Shown: positions 43,218-52,092 of the stretch, piece after piece | How positions within the stretch are numbered: the stretch's first letter is position 1 | How the letters are laid out: every line of letters begins with the position of its first letter | Source of the DNA: JAXLQL01 sp046331625 | GTDB lineage: Bacteria; Acidobacteriota; Terriglobia; Bryobacterales; Bryobacteraceae | Assembly (NCBI GenBank): GCA_046331625.1 | Contig: JAXLQL010000039.1 | Coordinates: 1-55,475, forward strand | Length of the DNA stretch: 55,475 nucleotides | Reading direction: 5' to 3' | Notes under the pieces: model-generated | What the model was told of the DNA's origin: nothing | Database searches by the model: none | Seen by the model: only the letters and a program-made list of their open reading frames with translations | Position numbers and translations under genes: made by a program

Positions 43218-45431
43218 ATGCGCTGGATTCTCGCCGCGGCTGCGTCGGCGTTGTGCGCACAGCAACCCGAACCCGTGGCCCGCATCGCAGGCCGCGTGAT
43301 TGACGCGCGCACCGGAGAGGCGCTCGGCAAAGCCTCGGTGCGGTGCTTTGACTCCGATCGCGCCGCCACCACTGATCCAACCGGCCGCTTCGAGCTCCCC
43401 GGCGAGGGCCCCTGCGACCTCCGCGTGGCCGCCGTCGGCTACCGGCCGTTCCGCCAATCGGTGCAGCTTGGCGCTCAGCTCGAAGTAGCCCTCCACCCGG
43501 ATACGCTCCGGCAGTCCGACACCGTACAGGTTGCGGCTGGTCCCTTCGCCGTGGAAGCGAATCAGTCGCTGAGCCTTGCCGGAAACGAGCTACGCAATCT
43601 CGCAAGCGTGATTGCCGACGATCCCATGCGCGCCGTCCAAAGCTTACCCGGCGTCACCTCGCAAGACGACTTTCGGAGCCAGTTCGCGATTCGCGGCGCG
43701 GGCTTCGAGCGCGTCGGGCTCTACGTCGATGGAATCCTGCTCCACGCGCCGTTCCACACGGTGCAAGGCGATCCGAACTCGGCGTCGCTCACTCTGATCC
43801 AAGGCGAGATACTCGAAAGCGCGAATCTGCACGAGGGTCCGCCTCCAGTCGAGTTCGGCGACCGCAGCGCTGGCGCGCTCGATTTCCGCATGCGTGACGG
43901 GAGCCGCCAGCGAACCTCCGGCCGCATCAACGCGAGCGCGTCTAACGCCGGCGGGTCGGCCGAGGGGCCGATCGGGAAACGCGGATCGTGGCTGGTGGCC
44001 GCGCGCAAGAGCTACCTCGATTACATCATTCAGAACACGTCTTCGGACCCCTCGATCGCCTTCGGCTTCTGGGATACGCAAGGCCGCGCGAGCTATGACC
44101 TGGGGCGCGGACACACGGTGGGGCTCACGCTGATGGAGGGGCACTCGGGTCTCGGGCGCGAAGGCGATCTCTCTCGCTTCGGGCTCAACACCTTCACCAA
44201 GAGCGACTACCATTTCACCCTTGCGTATGCTTCGTGGAAGTACGCCAACGCTTCCGGACTGATCCTGAGCAGCCGCGCCGGGTTCCTGCGCGAGCGGTAT
44301 CTCAACAAGAACAAGAACGCCACGGGCCTTCAGGGCGGACACTACCAGGAATGGCTCTGGAACAGCGACGCCGAATGGCAGTGGCGCAAGAACTGGATCT
44401 TCCAAGCGGGCGCGGTGGCGCGGCGTCTTCGCGATGGCGGCTATCTCGATCGCGTGCAGACGTCCAACCCCACCGTTCGGCTCGACTATTACGAAGGCTC
44501 CGGCGCCCGCGGCGGAGCCTATGTGCAGCAGGCGTGGCTTCCAGCGGCGCGTTGGCGCATCGCCGTAGGCTGGCGCTTCGATCATCACGGGCTGAGCCGC
44601 CAAACCACGATGTCGCCTTGGACCTCGCTTTCGGTGGGCGCATGGCGCGGCGCCGCGGCGACGCTCACGTGGTCACAGGCTTCGCAATTTCCGGAGCTAG
44701 TGCAACTGCTCGGACGCGGTGGGCGAACGTCGCTGCGCGCGCCGAGGTCGGCGCAGACGCAGTTCACGCTCGAGCAGCGGCTCAATGAGAAGACTCGCGT
44801 ACGGTTGGAGCTGTATGATCGCCGCGATCGCGGACTGCTGTGGCGTCCGCTCGAGGACGCGCGGTTCATCGGCCCACGGCTGTACGTACCGCCGCTGCTT
44901 CCGCCGTGGGAGAACTCGCTCTACGGTTGGGCGCGCGGGTTCCAGGCGATGGTCCAGCGCCGAGCCGCCAATGGTGTCACTGGCTGGATCTCTTACGGAT
45001 ACAACCGTAGCAGCCTGCGTGATCGCGTCACCGGCGCCGAGTTTCCGATGGACTTCGATCTGCGCCACTCGATCCGCGTCTTCGGCAGTTGGCGTTTCCG
45101 CCCTACGGTCAACCTCAGCGGCAAGTTCACCTACGGCACGGGACTACCGATCCGCGGCTTCTTCGAGCAACGCGGCGCGGACGTGTATCTCTCCGAGCGC
45201 CGCAACCGTCTGTTGCTGCCGGCCTATCAACGCACCGACGTGCGACTGAACAAGGCGTTCTTCTGGAAGCGCCGTCAGTTGACGCTCTTCGCCGAGGCGA
45301 TCAATCTCACCAACCACGACAACTATCGCTTCGATGCGCTGAACGGGTTCGATTCACGAGGCCGGGCGCGGATCGGGCTCGACAAGATGTTCCCGGTGTT
45401 GCCGTCAGCGGGTCTGGTGATCGACTTCTAG
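43218..45431 (+). CDS. TonB-dependent outer-membrane receptor
   Basis: A 737-aa receptor smaller than the 1139-aa one at 4355. A short signal peptide (MRWILAAAASALCAQ) leads to a carboxypeptidase-regulatory-like domain (IAGRVIDARTGEALGKA) to about residue 95, then a plug with FAIRGAGFERVGLYVDGI, and a barrel ending in ...GLVIDF. It is read toward RlmN, which is convergent. Its substrate is unknown; the GH127 enzyme beside it hints at oligosaccharides. Confidence 0.86.
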   Translation: MRWILAAAASALCAQQPEPVARIAGRVIDARTGEALGKASVRCFDSDRAATTDPTGRFELPGEGPCDLRVAAVGYRPFRQSVQLGAQLEVALHPDTLRQSDTVQVAAGPFAVEANQSLSLAGNELRNLASVIADDPMRAVQSLPGVTSQDDFRSQFAIRGAGFERVGLYVDGILLHAPFHTVQGDPNSASLTLIQGEILESANLHEGPPPVEFGDRSAGALDFRMRDGSRQRTSGRINASASNAGGSAEGPIGKRGSWLVAARKSYLDYIIQNTSSDPSIAFGFWDTQGRASYDLGRGHTVGLTLMEGHSGLGREGDLSRFGLNTFTKSDYHFTLAYASWKYANASGLILSSRAGFLRERYLNKNKNATGLQGGHYQEWLWNSDAEWQWRKNWIFQAGAVARRLRDGGYLDRVQTSNPTVRLDYYEGSGARGGAYVQQAWLPAARWRIAVGWRFDHHGLSRQTTMSPWTSLSVGAWRGAAATLTWSQASQFPELVQLLGRGGRTSLRAPRSAQTQFTLEQRLNEKTRVRLELYDRRDRGLLWRPLEDARFIGPRLYVPPLLPPWENSLYGWARGFQAMVQRRAANGVTGWISYGYNRSSLRDRVTGAEFPMDFDLRHSIRVFGSWRFRPTVNLSGKFTYGTGLPIRGFFEQRGADVYLSERRNRLLLPAYQRTDVRLNKAFFWKRRQLTLFAEAINLTNHDNYRFDALNGFDSRGRARIGLDKMFPVLPSAGLVIDF

Positions 45432-45567
45432 CGGCGTGTGATTTCACCCGGAGCGCGCGAACACCCACAACTCCAGAGACTCCCCGGAATGAGGCGCTAC
45501 AACCGCCTTTTGCTACTATCGTTCAGTTTTTCGCCCGGCGAAGAAGCGGAAGGACAGCACTACATCG

Positions 45568-46614
45568 TCATTGGCTTACAGTTACCAGCGACACGCGCTG
45601 CAACTGGCCGCATGCTGCGTAGATATCGAGTCCGCGCGGCTTCCGCACGAAGCACGGCATCGATCGCGTTACGATCGCCTGGAACGCAGCCACGCGCCCG
45701 GGGGCGGGGGTCTCATACGGAATCCCCGGACCCGGATTCAGGGCAATCAAATTCACCTTGCAATTCAGGTTCGCGAGCAGCTTCACCACGCGCCGCGCAT
45801 CGGCATCGGAGTCATTCACGCCGCCGAGCAGCACGTACTCGAACGTGAGCTTCTCCCACGGACGCAGCGGATACTCGCGGCAGGCTTCGATGAGATCGGC
45901 GAGATGCCACTTGCGTGTGATCGGCATCAGTTCGCGGCGCTGCTCCTCGGTGGAAGCATTGAGCGAAATCGCGAGCTTCGGGCGCACCGGTTCCCGGCCG
46001 AGCTCGACGATTTTGGGGATGATCCCCGAGGTGGACACTGTAATGCGGCGTTCGGACATGCCGACGCCGTGGTCATCCACCAGAATGCGCGTCGCCTTGA
46101 TCACGGCGGGCAGATTCAACAGCGGCTCGCCCTGGCCCATCATCACCACGTTTAGCTGGCGCGAGGCTGGATCGAGCCCGTGCAACGAGGCGAGCAAGAG
46201 CACCTGCGCCACGATCTCTCCCGCCGTCAGGTTGCGCTCGAGGCCGAGCTGCGCGGTGAGGCAGAAGCGGCAATCCACCGGACACCCCACCTGCGAGGAA
46301 ATGCACAGCGTGTCGCGATTCTCCTCGGGCATGAAGACGGCTTCCACGGTCTTGCCGTCGTCGAGGGAGAGCAGGTAGCGGCAGGTCCCGTCGGTCGACT
46401 CGTAGCGGCTGGCGACCCGCGGCAACGCGATGCTCAACTGCGCCGCGGCTTCGTCGCGCAACGGCTTGGGGAGCGTAGTGATCCGATCCCAAGAGGTGAT
46501 GCGCTGGCGGTAGATCGCCTCATAGACTTGCCGTGCGCGATACGCTGGCGTGCCCGAGCCCAGGGCGGCGCCGATTTCGGCGGCGTCCATCCCGATGAGG
46601 CTCGTTTGCGGCAT
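45568..46614 (-). CDS. rlmN: Dual-specificity rRNA/tRNA adenine-C2 methyltransferase RlmN
   Basis: A 348-aa radical SAM enzyme that methylates C2 of A2503 in 23S rRNA (and A37 in tRNA). The cluster motif C111-x3-C115-x2-C118 (QVGCPVDCRFC) is present, with NVVMMGQGEPLLN after it and catalytic Cys residues at the end, CFVRKPRGLDIYAACGQL. Length and order fit RlmN. It is divergent from the metacaspase-like gene, 62 bases apart, and convergent with the TonB receptor. Confidence 0.93.
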   Translation of the reverse strand: MPQTSLIGMDAAEIGAALGSGTPAYRARQVYEAIYRQRITSWDRITTLPKPLRDEAAAQLSIALPRVASRYESTDGTCRYLLSLDDGKTVEAVFMPEENRDTLCISSQVGCPVDCRFCLTAQLGLERNLTAGEIVAQVLLLASLHGLDPASRQLNVVMMGQGEPLLNLPAVIKATRILVDDHGVGMSERRITVSTSGIIPKIVELGREPVRPKLAISLNASTEEQRRELMPITRKWHLADLIEACREYPLRPWEKLTFEYVLLGGVNDSDADARRVVKLLANLNCKVNLIALNPGPGIPYETPAPGRVAAFQAIVTRSMPCFVRKPRGLDIYAACGQLQRVSLVTVSQ

Positions 46615-46676
46615 CCTGACTGAGTTTAGCTTGTAACGGACGCTCTACTTGGTTCACTATTGTCACTGGAGGCATG

Positions 46677-47486
46677 ATGCCAACTGGGATTTCCCTACAC
46701 GTCGGGCTCAATTCGGTGGACCCGAAACACTACCAGGGCTGGGACGGCCAGCTCAACGCCTGCGAGGCCGACGCCAACGACATGACCGCGCTCGCCAAAG
46801 AGCGCGGCTTTCAAACCACGACGTTGCTCACCAAAAAAGGCACACGCGCCAACGTGCTCGCCGCCATTTCGAAGGCAGCCAAGACGCTGAAGTCCGGCGA
46901 TACGTTCCTGTGGACCTACTCGGGCCACGGTGGCCAGCTTCCCGACAAGAACGGCGATGAAGAGGACGGGCTCGACGAGACCTACTGCCTTTTTGACGGC
47001 GAACTCGTGGATGACGAAACCTTCGCGGCGCTGAGCGCGTTCGCCGAGGGCGTACGTGTGCTGGTGCTGGCCGATTGCTGCCACAGCGGAACCTCGACGC
47101 GTGAAGCGAAGCTCAACGCGCTTCTCACTCCAACGGTGCGGTTCCGCGCCATGCCGATGGCGGTGGCGCAGCGGACCTATCGCGCCAATCAGAAGTTCTA
47201 CGACAACATCCTCGACGACAAGAAGCTGCTCGACAAGGCCGCGGAAACGAAGGCCGCCGTGATTCTGGTTTCGGGTTGCCAGGACAATCAGCTTTCGCAA
47301 GACGGCGCGTTCAACGGCGCCTTCACGGGCGCGTTGTTGCGCGTATGGAATCACGGGAAGTTCAAAGGGGACTTCAAGCGATTCCACAAGCAGATTCTGG
47401 CGCAGATGCCAGCGGAGCAGTCGCCGAATCTGTTCACGATGGGTCCGGCGGCGGACTTTCTGAAACAGACGCCGTTCCAGATTTGA
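46677..47486 (+). CDS. Stand-alone metacaspase-like protease (C14 family)
   Basis: A 269-aa caspase-fold protein. The catalytic dyad is clear: His 84 in TYSGHGG and Cys 135 in LADCCHSGT. No other domain, signal peptide or repeat is seen, so it is a minimal p20-like unit plus the C-terminal part of the fold. GGAGG lies upstream; ATG 46674 is one base after it and ATG 46677 four bases after, so the second is preferred. It has no partner gene on its strand. Substrate and trigger are unknown. Confidence 0.85.
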   Translation: MPTGISLHVGLNSVDPKHYQGWDGQLNACEADANDMTALAKERGFQTTTLLTKKGTRANVLAAISKAAKTLKSGDTFLWTYSGHGGQLPDKNGDEEDGLDETYCLFDGELVDDETFAALSAFAEGVRVLVLADCCHSGTSTREAKLNALLTPTVRFRAMPMAVAQRTYRANQKFYDNILDDKKLLDKAAETKAAVILVSGCQDNQLSQDGAFNGAFTGALLRVWNHGKFKGDFKRFHKQILAQMPAEQSPNLFTMGPAADFLKQTPFQI

Positions 47487-47560
47487 CGGCCCGCAGATCC
47501 TGCGAGCCGCGCCCGTCAGGGAGCGCGATCAAGCATTTCAGGAGCGCAAGGCCAGCCTGC
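47487..47560. repeat. Dispersed repeat with 'CEPRPSGS' signature
   Basis: The bases after the metacaspase stop translate in one frame to SCEPRPSGSA, the signature of a dispersed intergenic repeat (CTGCGAGCCGCGCCCGTCAG core) that is often mistranslated as protein in acidobacterial and similar genomes. The family is recalled from general knowledge, not searched. A second palindrome, CCTGCCGGCAGG, lies just after it. Confidence 0.5.
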
Positions 47561-47689
47561 CGGCAGGCAATCCTCGATGCGCAGTTGGCGAAATTCGCAA
47601 GCGGTTCGCGACGTTTCAAACAGCTCCAAGGGCCCTCCCCTCTATCGCAATCTGTCGAGGGTTCTCTCGGCACCCGGCCGCCGCCCTTC

Positions 47690-48163
47690 ACCGTGCGCAA
47701 GCTGAAAGCACAGGCGTTGACCGAAAGCCGGACATCGCGGTAGCGCAGGCTGCGATCGGCATGGGCATTTCGCTTGGCCGTGGTGCATCTCCGGCGCGAC
47801 GTGGTGGTCTCGATGGATACCAAAGGGTGGTTCCAAGCACCCTTGGTACGACTGTTTCCTTGCAGCTTGTGGTGTTCAACAACCGCCATGGCGCAAGTGG
47901 TCGTCCAAGAACGGGCCGACATCGCACCAACTCCGCCAGAGACAGGTTCGGGGCGAGGTCGCGCCATGTCGGGCGCCAGACGCATCAGAGACACGGGTGC
48001 GGCGAGACAAGCGAGACGATCTCAGCACCTTCCCCATCGCAGGATAGCGGTTCGCGACCACCATCGCACCAGCCGGAATGCGGAACCGGAAGCCGCGTTG
48101 CTCGTTCGAATACTGCTCGGCCCCCGCAGCTCCAAGTAGCACGAGAAAGGCCGCAGCCTTCAA
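47690..48163 (-). pseudogene. Broken secreted-protein gene coupled to the Mla-type ATPase
   Basis: A TTG at 48163 overlaps the stop of the ABC gene (TTGA) and opens a clean signal peptide (KAAAFLVLLGAAGAEQ) followed by EQRGFRFRIPAGAMVVANR. The frame then degrades, and later segments appear in other frames (for example TTCAMAVVEHHKLQG and ADRSLRYRDVRLSV), which look like the rest of the same protein after two frameshifts. No family was recognised. The coupling suggests it once served with the ATPase. Confidence 0.5.
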
Positions 48164-48912
48164 ATCTGGACCCGGTCCATCGCCAAAAACTCCCGGATAT
48201 GCGGATGGTCCGCCTTCTCCAGATCTTTCACCGGACCAAAATAGATCACCCGCCCATCGTGCAGGAACACCACGCGGTCGGCCACCAGCCGCATCAGGTC
48301 GAGGTCATGCGTCACCACCACCGCCGTCAGCCGCAACTGGTTCTTCAAGCGCACCATCAGTGACCCGAGGTGATCGCACATGATCGGGTCCACCATCGTG
48401 GTCGGCTCGTCGTAGAGAATGCACTCGGGCTGCGCGGCGAGGGCACGCGCGGTGGCCACGGCGCGGCGGTGACCGGTCGAAAGGTCTGCCGGATAGACGT
48501 CGTAGAATTCCCCGAGGTCCACCATGTCGAGCAGCCCACGGACGATCTCTTCGCGGTTCTCGGCATTGTAGTCATCACGCAGCTCGAGCGAGAACATGAT
48601 GTTCTCGGCCACGGTGAGCGAATCGAACAGCGCGCCGGACTGGAACACCATCGTCACCTTCTTGCGGATCTTGCGCAGTTCCTTGTCGTCGGCTTCGGTA
48701 ATGTCGGTATGGGCGACGATGACGCGTCCGCTGTCGGGCCGCAAGAACCCCATGATATGGCCGAGCGACACCGACTTGCCCACGCCGCTGCGGCCGATGA
48801 TCGCCACCGTTTCCCCGGCACGAACGTGAAAGTTGACATCGACTAAAACAGGCCTGTCGAACGTCTTATTGACGTTGCGGAACTCGATGTAGTGAGGAAA
48901 CGAGTCAGCCAA
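48160..48912 (-). CDS. ABC transporter ATP-binding protein, MlaF/Ttg2A-like
   Basis: A 250-aa ATPase of the Mla (phospholipid/lipid trafficking) type. Walker A GRSGVGKSV and Walker B ILYDEPTT are intact, and VVTHDL gives the switch His. The signature helix reads DLSTGHRRAVATARAL, where the family usually has SGGM(R/K)xR, so ATP-dimer contacts may be altered. No MlaE permease or MlaD MCE gene is in the window. It overlaps mobA by 8 bases upstream and is followed by an overlapping broken gene. Confidence 0.82.
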   Translation of the reverse strand: MADSFPHYIEFRNVNKTFDRPVLVDVNFHVRAGETVAIIGRSGVGKSVSLGHIMGFLRPDSGRVIVAHTDITEADDKELRKIRKKVTMVFQSGALFDSLTVAENIMFSLELRDDYNAENREEIVRGLLDMVDLGEFYDVYPADLSTGHRRAVATARALAAQPECILYDEPTTMVDPIMCDHLGSLMVRLKNQLRLTAVVVTHDLDLMRLVADRVVFLHDGRVIYFGPVKDLEKADHPHIREFLAMDRVQI

Positions 48913-49474
48913 GGTGGTTCCGCCATTCCGCCGGCGTATTCACATTCGCCGTGATCGCATGATTATCTATCTCGAAATAAACCACTTGCAAGGCGTCGAG
49001 AGCCGAGGTGACGCGGCGTTCTCCGGCGTCGAGAGCGGCTCTGACGGCCGGGAGAGCCCGCCGATGGTAGGCCGCGAGCAACGGTTCCGGTCCGCGTTCG
49101 GAGAGCCCGGCCACGCAATCGGCGGCCGATGCACACGCGAATTCGAGCAGCCGCCCGAGCACCTCGGGCTCGAGGTTGGGCATGTCGCAGGCGACGATCA
49201 GGTTCCACTCGGCCTCGGAGGCGTCGAGCGCGGCTTCGATGCCCGCCAGCGGACCCTCGCCCGGCCGAGCATCGGCGATGATGGGCAGACCGAGGTGGCG
49301 GTAGCGCTCCGGGGGCGCGATCACGGTGACCGACCCGGCCGCTTCGCGCACGGCGGCAGCCACACGTTCGAGCAGCGTGCGTCCACCCGCGTCCAGCAGC
49401 GCTTTGTCGCGGCCCATGCGGGAACTACGGCCGCCGGCGAGGACGAATCCGGCGGTTCGGAGAGCGTCTGCCAT
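48905..49474 (-). CDS. mobA: Molybdenum cofactor guanylyltransferase MobA
   Basis: A 189-aa nucleotidyltransferase that attaches GMP to molybdopterin. The N-terminal GFVLAGGRSSRMGRDKALL is the family signature. LPIIADARPGEGPLAGI and VACDMPNL (metal/GTP site) follow, and EPLLAAYHRRAL and VNTPAEW are also conserved. ATG 49474 begins directly before the motif; upstream ATGs at 49507 and 49525 are less likely. It overlaps the Mla-type ATPase start by 8 bases and may share its transcript. Confidence 0.9.
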   Translation of the reverse strand: MADALRTAGFVLAGGRSSRMGRDKALLDAGGRTLLERVAAAVREAAGSVTVIAPPERYRHLGLPIIADARPGEGPLAGIEAALDASEAEWNLIVACDMPNLEPEVLGRLLEFACASAADCVAGLSERGPEPLLAAYHRRALPAVRAALDAGERRVTSALDALQVVYFEIDNHAITANVNTPAEWRNHLG

Positions 49475-49540
49475 CTTCACCAAGGTACCATCCAGCCTAC
49501 CCTTCATGGTCCGCAAGTCATTCATGCGAAAATAAAAAGG

Positions 49541-49569
49541 TTGGCTTTAGACCAGGTTCCCGTTATAAT
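49541..49569 (+). promoter_or_regulatory. Sigma-70 type promoter before the transglycosylase
   Basis: TTGGCT (49541-49546), a 17-base spacer, then a perfect TATAAT (49564-49569). It would start transcription near 49576, inside the reading frame as drawn from TTG 49541, which is the basis of the start-codon conflict noted for the gene. Confidence 0.55.
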
Positions 49570-50311
49570 TGGGGCGTCAGGCTACCGTAGGTGGCTTGGC
49601 GCGGCAGCGCTGTTGTCATTCGCTGCTGCTTCGGCGTTCGCCGCGGGTCCGGTTCAGGAAGATCTGGAACGGGGTGCGGTGAAGTCGCTGGTGTTGGCCG
49701 ATCGCCGCACGGGCCGCTTGGTCCGTCGCGTGGTCGCTGAGAATGTGGTTCAGCCTCGCGTCGTGAGCTCACGAACGCCGGGCCAACCGGAGCCCAAGTC
49801 GCTCCGGGCAGGAAGCGAACAGTTGAACGCGCTGGTCGAGGAAATGGCCAGCCGCTATGAGGTGGACCCGTTGCTGGTGCACGCAGTCATCCATGTGGAA
49901 AGCGGTTACAACCAGTTCGCTATTTCCTACAAAGGGGCCGAGGGCCTCATGCAACTGATCCCATCGACGGCGCGCCGCATGGGCGTGCATAACAGCTTCG
50001 ATGCCCGCGAGAACATCGAGGGTGGCGTGAAGTATCTGCGCCTACTGCAAGATCGATTCAGCGATCTGCGTTACGTGCTCGCCGGGTACAATGCCGGTGA
50101 GGAAGCTGTGGCACGCTACGGCGGAATTCCGCCCTATGCGGAAACCCACGACTATGTCTATCGAGTGGGGCAGCGCTACGGGCAATTGCGCCGCGCCGAG
50201 CGCGCCAAGCCTCGCCCGGTGGTGGCCGCCGCCGTGAAACCAGAACCAGAACACCGGCCACTCGAAGCGTTCGTCGATCCGGAAGGAAAGCTTCATCTGA
50301 TTACGAGGTAG
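49541..50311 (+). CDS. Secreted lytic transglycosylase (SLT family)
   Basis: A peptidoglycan-cleaving enzyme (about 250 aa) with a signal peptide (RRWLGAAALLSFAAASAFAAG). The catalytic Glu sits in HVESGYNQFA, followed by GAEGLMQLIPSTARRMG, VKYLRLLQDRF and LAGYNAGEEAV, the standard SLT motifs. A short basic tail ends in LEAFVDPEGKLHL. The start is a problem: the only in-frame start before the signal peptide is TTG 49541, which coincides with the -35 of a good promoter. An unusual start or a sequence error is possible. An AMIN-amidase gene follows 10 bases later. Confidence 0.85.
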   Translation: MALDQVPVIIGASGYRRWLGAAALLSFAAASAFAAGPVQEDLERGAVKSLVLADRRTGRLVRRVVAENVVQPRVVSSRTPGQPEPKSLRAGSEQLNALVEEMASRYEVDPLLVHAVIHVESGYNQFAISYKGAEGLMQLIPSTARRMGVHNSFDARENIEGGVKYLRLLQDRFSDLRYVLAGYNAGEEAVARYGGIPPYAETHDYVYRVGQRYGQLRRAERAKPRPVVAAAVKPEPEHRPLEAFVDPEGKLHLITR

Positions 50312-50321
50312 GTCTCTTTCG

Positions 50322-51950
50322 ATGTTCCCCGGCCGCCTGAGCCCGAAACTGGCAACCGCGCTCCTCGCGATTGCACAGGGATGGTTTGCGTTGGCGGCGC
50401 CTGAACGCGCGCAGGCCGGCGTGGTGCTCAAGGAAGTGCGGCACTGGTCCGCGCCAGACTTCACCAAGGTGGCGCTCGAGACTACGGGCGAAGTGGAGTA
50501 TCGCTATGACCGGCTCCAAAACCCCGACCGCATTTTCGTAGACCTGTTCGATGTCGACACCGGCCGCAAGTTCAAGGGTGTGGCGTACTCGGTGCCGGTG
50601 GAAGACGGGATCGTCAAGCGCATCCGCGTGGCGCTGAATCAAGCGGGCGTGACGCGCGTGGTGATGGATTTGGCCGTGCCGGCTGTTGTCACCGCCACTC
50701 AGTTGACCAATCCGGATCGCGTGGTGCTTGAATTCCGCCGTGTTGGGCCATCGGTGGAACCGCTGCAGCCTGTGGGACCGGAGACACCTGCGGTGGAACC
50801 GAAGCCGCAACCGCCAATCTCGCAGGCACCGGCGCCACAGCCGGCGAGGGCGGAATCCGCTCGTGTGGAACCGGCCCGGGCAGAGCCGCCGCCGAAGAGG
50901 CCCGCAGCCAAGGCATTCGTCCCACCTCCGCCGCCTCCACCTAAACCGCCGCAGCAATTGAACATCGATACGACGCGGCTTCCGCTGGTTGCGATCAACA
51001 GCAAGCTGCCCGCGGTTCCGCGACAGGCTGCTGTGAAGCTGCAGGTGTCGCGACCACCGGTGCGCGTAGTGGCTCGCGCCGAGCCGCCTCCTCCCGAGCC
51101 TGTGGCTCCGATCGTGGTGCCGCCAGTGACGGGCCCGACGGATCCGCGGATTCCGGTGCCCGCCAAGCGCGACCAATCGGGCAACCAGTCGCTCACGCGC
51201 ATTCTGGGATTGAAGCTGAACCGCGTGGTGCTCGACGCCGGTCACGGGGGTCACGACACGGGTACCATCTCGCCGCGCGGGCTTGCCGAGAAGGAACTGG
51301 TTCTCGACGTCACGCTGCGACTGGGGCAGTTGCTCGAACAGCGCCTGGGGACGCAGGTGATCTACACGCGCAAAGACGACCGCTTCATTCCGCTCGATGG
51401 GCGGCCGCAGATCGCCAATGAGAACAAGGCCGATCTGTTCCTTTCGATCCACGCAAACTCGTCGGCGGTGCGGAGCGTGGCGGGCGTCGAGACGTTCTAC
51501 TTGAGCTTCACGTCTTCGAAGGTAGACCTCGACGTGGCGGCGCGCGAGAACGCGAGCTCCGAGAAGTCAATGCACGAGTTGGGCGACATGCTCAAGCAGA
51601 TCGCGCTGCAAGACAAGCTCGACGAGTCGCGCGATTTCGCCAGCCGCATCCAGCGCGCCTCGCATGAGCTTTCCGTGCAATCGAACGGGCGGATCTACAA
51701 TCGCGGCGTGAAGAAGGCGCCGTTCGTGGTGCTGATCGGTACGTCGATGCCGGCTGTGCTCACCGAGATCGGCTTCATCACCAACCCGCGCGAAGAGACG
51801 CTCATGCGGACTCCCGAGCACCGGCAGAAGATCGCCGAAGCGCTCTACAAGGGCATCGTGGGCTACGCCGACGGCTTGAGCAAGTTCAACGTGGCGCGCG
51901 AGTCGGGAAGCTCGTCGCGTTCGGCTGCCGGAACCGGCAACTCGCAGTAG
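50322..51950 (+). CDS. N-acetylmuramoyl-L-alanine amidase with AMIN domain
   Basis: A 542-aa cell-wall hydrolase (AmiC-like). A signal peptide (ATALLAIAQGWFALAAP) is followed by an AMIN targeting domain (about 35-145), a Pro-rich linker (about 145-290, with VPPPPPPPKPP), and an Amidase_3 zinc catalytic domain from about 300. Zinc ligands and catalytic residues: VVLDAGHGGHD, EKELVLDV, LSIHANS and LTEIGFITN. It is 10 bases after the transglycosylase gene, so the two probably act together in septal or turnover cleavage. Confidence 0.92.
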   Translation: MFPGRLSPKLATALLAIAQGWFALAAPERAQAGVVLKEVRHWSAPDFTKVALETTGEVEYRYDRLQNPDRIFVDLFDVDTGRKFKGVAYSVPVEDGIVKRIRVALNQAGVTRVVMDLAVPAVVTATQLTNPDRVVLEFRRVGPSVEPLQPVGPETPAVEPKPQPPISQAPAPQPARAESARVEPARAEPPPKRPAAKAFVPPPPPPPKPPQQLNIDTTRLPLVAINSKLPAVPRQAAVKLQVSRPPVRVVARAEPPPPEPVAPIVVPPVTGPTDPRIPVPAKRDQSGNQSLTRILGLKLNRVVLDAGHGGHDTGTISPRGLAEKELVLDVTLRLGQLLEQRLGTQVIYTRKDDRFIPLDGRPQIANENKADLFLSIHANSSAVRSVAGVETFYLSFTSSKVDLDVAARENASSEKSMHELGDMLKQIALQDKLDESRDFASRIQRASHELSVQSNGRIYNRGVKKAPFVVLIGTSMPAVLTEIGFITNPREETLMRTPEHRQKIAEALYKGIVGYADGLSKFNVARESGSSSRSAAGTGNSQ

Positions 51951-51995
51951 TCCAGCCTCCCCCCCCGAAAAAAAAAGTGCGCCTGATGTGGAAGA

Positions 51996-52045
51996 ATTCA
52001 CTCGTTCTCTCCCAATGAGGAATTGACGGCCTGAGATTCACTCGT
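51996..52045. repeat. 10-bp direct repeat ATTCACTCGT, 40 bp apart
   Basis: Copies at 51996-52005 and 52036-52045 in the leader of the CAP-domain gene, about four helical turns apart. A TTGACG lies between them (52023-52028) but no good -10 follows. It may be a regulator site or chance. Confidence 0.25.
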
Positions 52046-52092
52046 AACGGGACAACTGTCGACGCCTTATCCGAAGGCAAGGAGAGAACAAG

